A stretch of DNA of 64,000 nt. Origin: Schistosoma mansoni (taxonomy: Eukaryota > Platyhelminthes > Trematoda > Strigeidida > Schistosomatidae). Both the position numbers and the translations under genes were made by a program. Positions 60,801-64,000 of this stretch are shown in pieces (within the stretch, counting starts at the first letter, position 1; every line of letters starts with the position of its first letter). Below the pieces are notes generated by a model that saw nothing but the letters and a program-made list of their open reading frames with translations, searched no databases and was not told where the DNA came from. Where the stretch lies: assembly GCF_000237925.1 (NCBI RefSeq), contig NC_031498.1:2588229-2652228 (forward strand), read 5' to 3'.

Positions 60801-62563
60801 AATTTGCTGCGTACTCGAATTGTATAAGTAAGTTTATATTTCTGACCCATCTACGTATTTCAACTATCCAGTTTCATATCTTTTCTTACTATATCATTTA
60901 AATAAAACCATTACTTGCTTGTGATTTATTTATTTATTTGTGTAAATGTCTACTATCACCTATAACTTCTCACATACTTGAACTTATGAAGATTCTAAAA
61001 GTATCAACATTTTACAGCCTATTAAACTTCATGTGAAAATTTTAGCACTACTGATTTATTCAATAGGTTTCAAATTGATGAAATCTTTTGAAAGTGTACT
61101 GCATTATCATCATATAAATAAATGCATCGTCACACTGAATAAATTAGGTTAAACTGTATGGTAATCATCATTAAAGAGTTCACTTATTTAACTGCTTTGC
61201 ACATAAATATTTGCCACTGTGATACTATCTAAGTGTTCTCAACAAATTTTCTCGAATCTCTTGTATATTAACGATTTCATATTTGCTTGTCCTCTGTTCA
61301 AAAATCAATTCACCATTGATTGTTTCGGCGCATTAGTCATAATACTTAACTTTCAGCCATTAGTTTGTTAGTGTAAATCGCAAACCTAAACTTTCATTTA
61401 GTCGCTAGACCCCTAGTTAAGTGCATGTATTTGTATTCGGCGACGAAATCAATATTAACCATTAAATTCGTTAACCCCACTACTGTTGAAATTCCAGGCT
61501 AGTTGAAGCTTAGTTCAAATGTATTCTTGAATTGGAATGAATATTGAGTTAAAGTAGAACTTTGTATATAACTGATGTAGGCTATAAAAAGGAAGTAAAG
61601 TCATGATGTACTGATATTATCTCTGTGAAATATAGAACGATGTAGAAATAGAAATTCATGAACGAAGTGTCTAAGTTATAGCGATTTGTTGTATTGATTG
61701 GATAAAGGTATATATGATCTATTTTTATTGCTTCAACAAACTTGAAGATTTATTTGAGATCATAAACCGATCGATTTTAGTTCACTATTGACAACCTGGA
61801 AGCACTGGATAGCCATTTCATCCTAGTGAGATGCTGTGACCAATGAAGTTCAACCGTATCGGATGTGACGCAGTCACCTACCGAAGACAATAGAAGATAG
61901 TCGTGCAATACTGTGGACTGGTTGAAGTTAAACATTAACACAGTTGAATGCTGGCTCAGTGGTCTAAAAGTTGAGTTTCTGCGCGAGACCGAAGGTCCCA
62001 TGTGCGGGATCGTGGACGCGCACTTCTGAGAGGTCCCATACTAGGACGAAACGGCCATCCAGTGCTTCCAGGTTTTCAATGGTGGTTTAACATTGGTTGG
62101 TTCGTGATCTCAATGAAAACCTAACTATCTCCACAATCCTATACTGATGTTCAAAGATTTGAAGCAAAAATACGTACCACCGGTATTATACAGTGAATTA
62201 ATAGATTTATACGCCCAATTATACTAGAATATATCATACGTTTTGCTTTCTACTATCCAGTTTGAATTTTTGCTTTTCAAAATGTTGACCTGCTTTATCG
62301 ATTATTATTTTGCAAATGTGTGAATAACCCAACCTCTTATATGCAACATTGCTCAACGTACACACTATTCTAATAATATCAATTTTAGACCAAAATCAAG
62401 TTGATGAATACAAAGCACGTGAAGCAGAACAGTTATCACTGAAATCCAATCATAATTCCGACTCTGACCCGTTGAGATCAAAATCGACTAGATCTGAACA
62501 ATCGACACATAGTGACTCAATTCGTAAAACGTCAAAGATCTCTGGAGAGGATAAACCACTAAA
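54642..62563 (+). CDS. GPKOW: GPKOW, G-patch and KOW domain spliceosomal protein (3' end outside window)
   Basis: Known role: the Spp2-related partner of the DEAH helicase DHX16 in spliceosome activation, nuclear. Exons: 54642-about 54818/54826, about 54850-54995, 55029-55117, 55150-55452, 60695-60827 and 62389-62563. Matches: KEFITSIEDKI and EELIIPLK in the amino-terminal part (human KDFLKTVEGREL, KELVIPLI); NYDAIPIEKFGVALLAGMGF (human [20 protein letters not shown]) opening the G-patch; QRPKGLGLGAD; and KOW1 GARCQIVLGKNKGLYGT continued by LEGLDGDTGRVIIKL. The second KOW domain is expected to the right of the window. The first introns are about 30 nt, the fourth is 5.2 kb. The start could be ATG 54642 or ATG 54660. 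The G-patch lacks the usual GEGIGR glycines. Confidence 0.88.
54850..54995 (+). CDS. GPKOW exon 2
   Basis: After a TCATTTTAG acceptor it encodes STAKKEEELIIPLKRSKSS and LDPLTLQALQEIKE. It ends with one nucleotide of a codon at GTATTG. The frame contains a run of seven A near 54862-54868, a place where a sequencing error could explain the phase conflict with exon 1. Confidence 0.7.
55029..55117 (+). CDS. GPKOW exon 3
   Basis: It is bounded by a 33-nt intron (54996-55028) and a 32-nt intron (55118-55149), both GT/AG. The 33-nt intron is a multiple of three and stays open, so retention would add 11 residues. It encodes SQAFSSSSLNFHVNYDLKIP and continues to ETTEE. Confidence 0.7.
55150..55452 (+). 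CDS. GPKOW exon 4: G-patch region and start of KOW1
   Basis: Phase 0 at both ends. It encodes TENANYDAIPIEKFGVALLA, GMGF, a divergent stretch rich in Lys, Phe and Leu, RPKGLGLGAD, and the KOW1 start GARCQIVLGKNKGLYGT. Donor ACG|GTTAGT. The 101 codons are the best conserved part of the gene. Confidence 0.88.
55891..56662 (+). mobile_element. Merlin-family DNA transposon, internally deleted
   Basis: Termini GGCGAGACCATAATTTATAG (left) and the complement of GGACGAGACTATAATCTATG (right). Flanks TCAAACTC and TCAAACTG form an 8-bp target duplication with one mismatch, as expected for Merlin. Inside, plus-strand fragments KKKSPRIGTFFARSRLR and TEASAVQWYEYCRDVC resemble the zinc-ribbon/helix-turn-helix portion of IS1016/ISXO2-type transposases. 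At 772 bp the catalytic region is mostly gone and stops interrupt the frame. Its inverted repeats match the MITE at 36156. Confidence 0.82.
56925..57460 (+). repeat. Roughly 500-bp dispersed repeat, copy 2
   Basis: It starts near CCCCCGAATACCCTGGTATG with a hairpin-forming GGGGGGAGTTAGCTCTCCC and ends TATTTATGTGTTCAAATAA. It is colinear with copy 3 over its whole length. Frames through it are not conserved between copies. Confidence 0.75.
59137..59660 (+). repeat. Roughly 500-bp dispersed repeat, copy 3
   Basis: Direct repeat of copy 2, 2.2 kb away. The 5' end has a strong hairpin (TCGAGAGTGGGGAGAG pairing with CTCTCCCTCTCGA, 59162-59194). It ends TATTTATGTGTTTAAATAAT followed by AAT units. 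Non-coding; probably a SINE-like or truncated LINE-derived element. Confidence 0.75.
60695..60827 (+). CDS. GPKOW exon 5: rest of KOW1
   Basis: Acceptor ATGTCTAG, donor GTAAGTT. It encodes LEGLDGDTGRVIIKLKVSKE and VVTVLQHTVRLVPIKEF, aligning with human VEGLDPDNVRAMVRL...VVTVSEYYLRPVSQQEF. Phase 0 in, 1 out. Confidence 0.9.
60828..62388. other. Intron of GPKOW
   Basis: 1.56 kb. It holds a fold-back SINE at 61770-62140; the rest is AT-rich without recognisable features. Confidence 0.5.
61770..62140 (+). repeat. Hammerhead SINE preceded by an inverted fragment
   Basis: 61785-61825 is an inverted piece of the ribozyme region (CCTGGAAGCACTGGATAGCC). From about 61826 a near full-length plus copy follows (GTGAGATGCTGTGACCAATG, A box TGGCTCAGTGG, ribozyme near 62020-62075, tail). 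The core reads CTGAGAGG, so it is probably inactive. Confidence 0.65.
62389..62563 (+). CDS. GPKOW exon 6: charged linker between KOW domains
   Basis: Acceptor CAATTTTAG; the split Asn codon joins exon 5 in phase. It encodes QNQVDEYKAREAEQLSLKSN and a Ser/Arg-rich stretch ending EDKPL. Either a TAA stop follows at 62565, or the AA|GTAATA donor at 62564 is used. I prefer splicing, because family members continue with a second KOW domain. Confidence 0.75.
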
Positions 62564-64000
62564 GTAATATTTACATTCTACATAATCACTAGTTTTGTTA
62601 GTTTGTATCTTTGTTGATATTGTATTATGATTATTCAAATTTTAACCACGGTCAGGGTTACTGTTGGTGAGGAAAACTACTTGACGACAAACGGGACTAA
62701 TTGGTTTGTTGGGAAACGTCATATGTAAAACAACCAAATAAGTTTATTTCTTTGAAATCACGAACGGATCTTAGCTGGAAGTGCTGAACGGCCGTTTCGT
62801 CCTAGCATGGGACTCCTTGGTAGTGATCATCCATTATCCCAATCGTGAGAATCCAACCTAGGACCTTAGGTCTCGCCCGCAGACGCTAAACATATAGTTC
62901 ATGCTTGTTTAAAATTTTTGTTTTACTGTTGTATAGCGGCTTGTGTACCATTCATTGGTAGTTCAGTTTAGCTTGGTAACTAAATACGGGTTCATTTGCT
63001 TGGCTTTGAACCGCACTTTACTCATCTGTAGGGGCTCCTGATACTGCTGTCCAGTTGAAGAAAGATTTTGACGGAATGAATTTGAAATTCGCTATCAATG
63101 GTTTATATTTAACCTACAGACAGCTGGCAAAAAATTTAAACACTTACATCATAGTTTTTCCCAATAATTTTAATTCTGAAAGTGAACAGTAGTTTGGTTT
63201 ATTTTTCTGAGAGGAAGGCAAACATGTTAGCTGCTATGTTATCTGAAAATACTTTTCCTATGAGATACAATTATATATATATAATTATGTTACTTATGAG
63301 TAGCTATCATTCTATTGTTCAATTTTCTTGTCATTGTTTTATTCTTTGAGAAGACAGTGAAATGGGTCTGCGCCATCGCAATCGATTCTGAGCCATGTCA
63401 CCCAACATATCCAACGATAATAGCGATGGCTCCAACCTGAGATTTTAAACCTACCAACATAGTTCAATCCACAAGTTAATGACTTCATAGATCTTGATTA
63501 ATTTGTAGTTAACAATGAACCACTTAAATATAATTATATGTATTCCGGAAACCTAAAAAGCATTTTCTGACATCATTCCAGCGATTCTAAATCCTACTCG
63601 GTTACTTAAATATCAATATCTATATATTATTACTACTTTCATACAATTGATGTAATTCATAGCATGATACGCAAGTCTGTGTGTAGTGAGTTGTACATAA
63701 TCCAAATGACGTTTTTGTAATGTACAACTAGAAATCTCCATATCACTTTACTGAAGATAATTTCTTATTAACAGGTGCGTTTCTTATAGTAACCGTAAAG
63801 TGACTATGAGAACAATAGTATGAAAATTATATAGGGTGATGAGGTTGTGTTGTATATTGTGAAATATAACTGATTAGTAACTTATTTTAACGTTTAATAA
63901 TCATCGATACGATTATTTCGACTGCTTTTATTTTGCATTTTATGAACTTCGTTTCATTGTGGTGACATGAGGTTTAGAAACTTGGGCTGATGTACATTTT
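62564..64000. other. Right edge: intron or 3' flank of GPKOW
   Basis: A decayed minus-strand hammerhead SINE lies at 62765-62900 (GAAAC kept, CTGAGGA lost). 63355-63470 looks like a fragment of a common schistosome dispersed repeat (GTCTGCGCCATCGCAATCGA). No second KOW exon was recognised. Confidence 0.45.

Noticed and set aside
1-64000. CRISPR arrays, bacterial operons or prophage
   Set aside because: No regular spaced repeats, ribosome-binding sites or long contiguous genes; the window is plainly eukaryotic with spliced genes.

Overview
The window looks like schistosome (blood fluke) nuclear DNA. The evidence is an AT-rich background, Sm-alpha-type SINE copies carrying hammerhead ribozyme cores, RTE/SR2-like and CR1-like LINE fragments, a Penelope-like element, Merlin DNA transposons, and a gene whose first introns are about 30 nt while later ones run to kilobases (a known schistosome pattern). 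I cannot name the species.

Four protein genes can be supported; three are spliced and I rebuilt them from splice signals, matching intron phase and family motifs. (1) Minus strand, 19429 to 1616 and off the left edge: a THAP zinc finger joined through a long Asn/Ser-rich linker to a very divergent C-terminal-binding protein (CtBP) domain. The phases of all six exons agree. (2) Minus strand, 45993 to 31050: a Moonraker/KIAA0753/OFIP-like centriolar-satellite protein; the 5' end and at least one internal exon are not located. (3) Minus strand, 50062 to 48818: an intronless TEDC1-like gene (tubulin epsilon and delta complex). (4) Plus strand, 54642 to 62563 and off the right edge: GPKOW, a G-patch/KOW spliceosomal protein.

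Layout: 1-19.4 kb is the THAP-CtBP gene with large repeat-bearing introns. 19.4-31 kb is intergenic and holds the Penelope-like element, a cluster of hammerhead SINEs at 24.6-26.7 kb, an LTR-like fossil and microsatellites. 31-46 kb is the Moonraker gene, with SINE fold-backs, a Merlin MITE and LINE debris in its introns. 48.8-50.1 kb is TEDC1, with a truncated CR1-like LINE lying just upstream of its start codon. 51-54.6 kb is a gene-free stretch that looks less AT-rich. 54.6-64 kb is GPKOW, whose 5.2-kb intron contains a Merlin element with 8-bp target duplications and two copies of a roughly 500-bp dispersed repeat.

Functional themes: two adjacent same-strand genes belong to centriole/cilium biology, one gene is a spliceosome component, and one is a likely transcriptional corepressor with its own DNA-binding domain. 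The most noteworthy points are the THAP-CtBP fusion with a degenerate dehydrogenase fold, and a tRNA-derived SINE family that carries a complete hammerhead core and is repeatedly found as head-to-head fold-backs. All domain assignments come from reading translations by eye; no database search was run.
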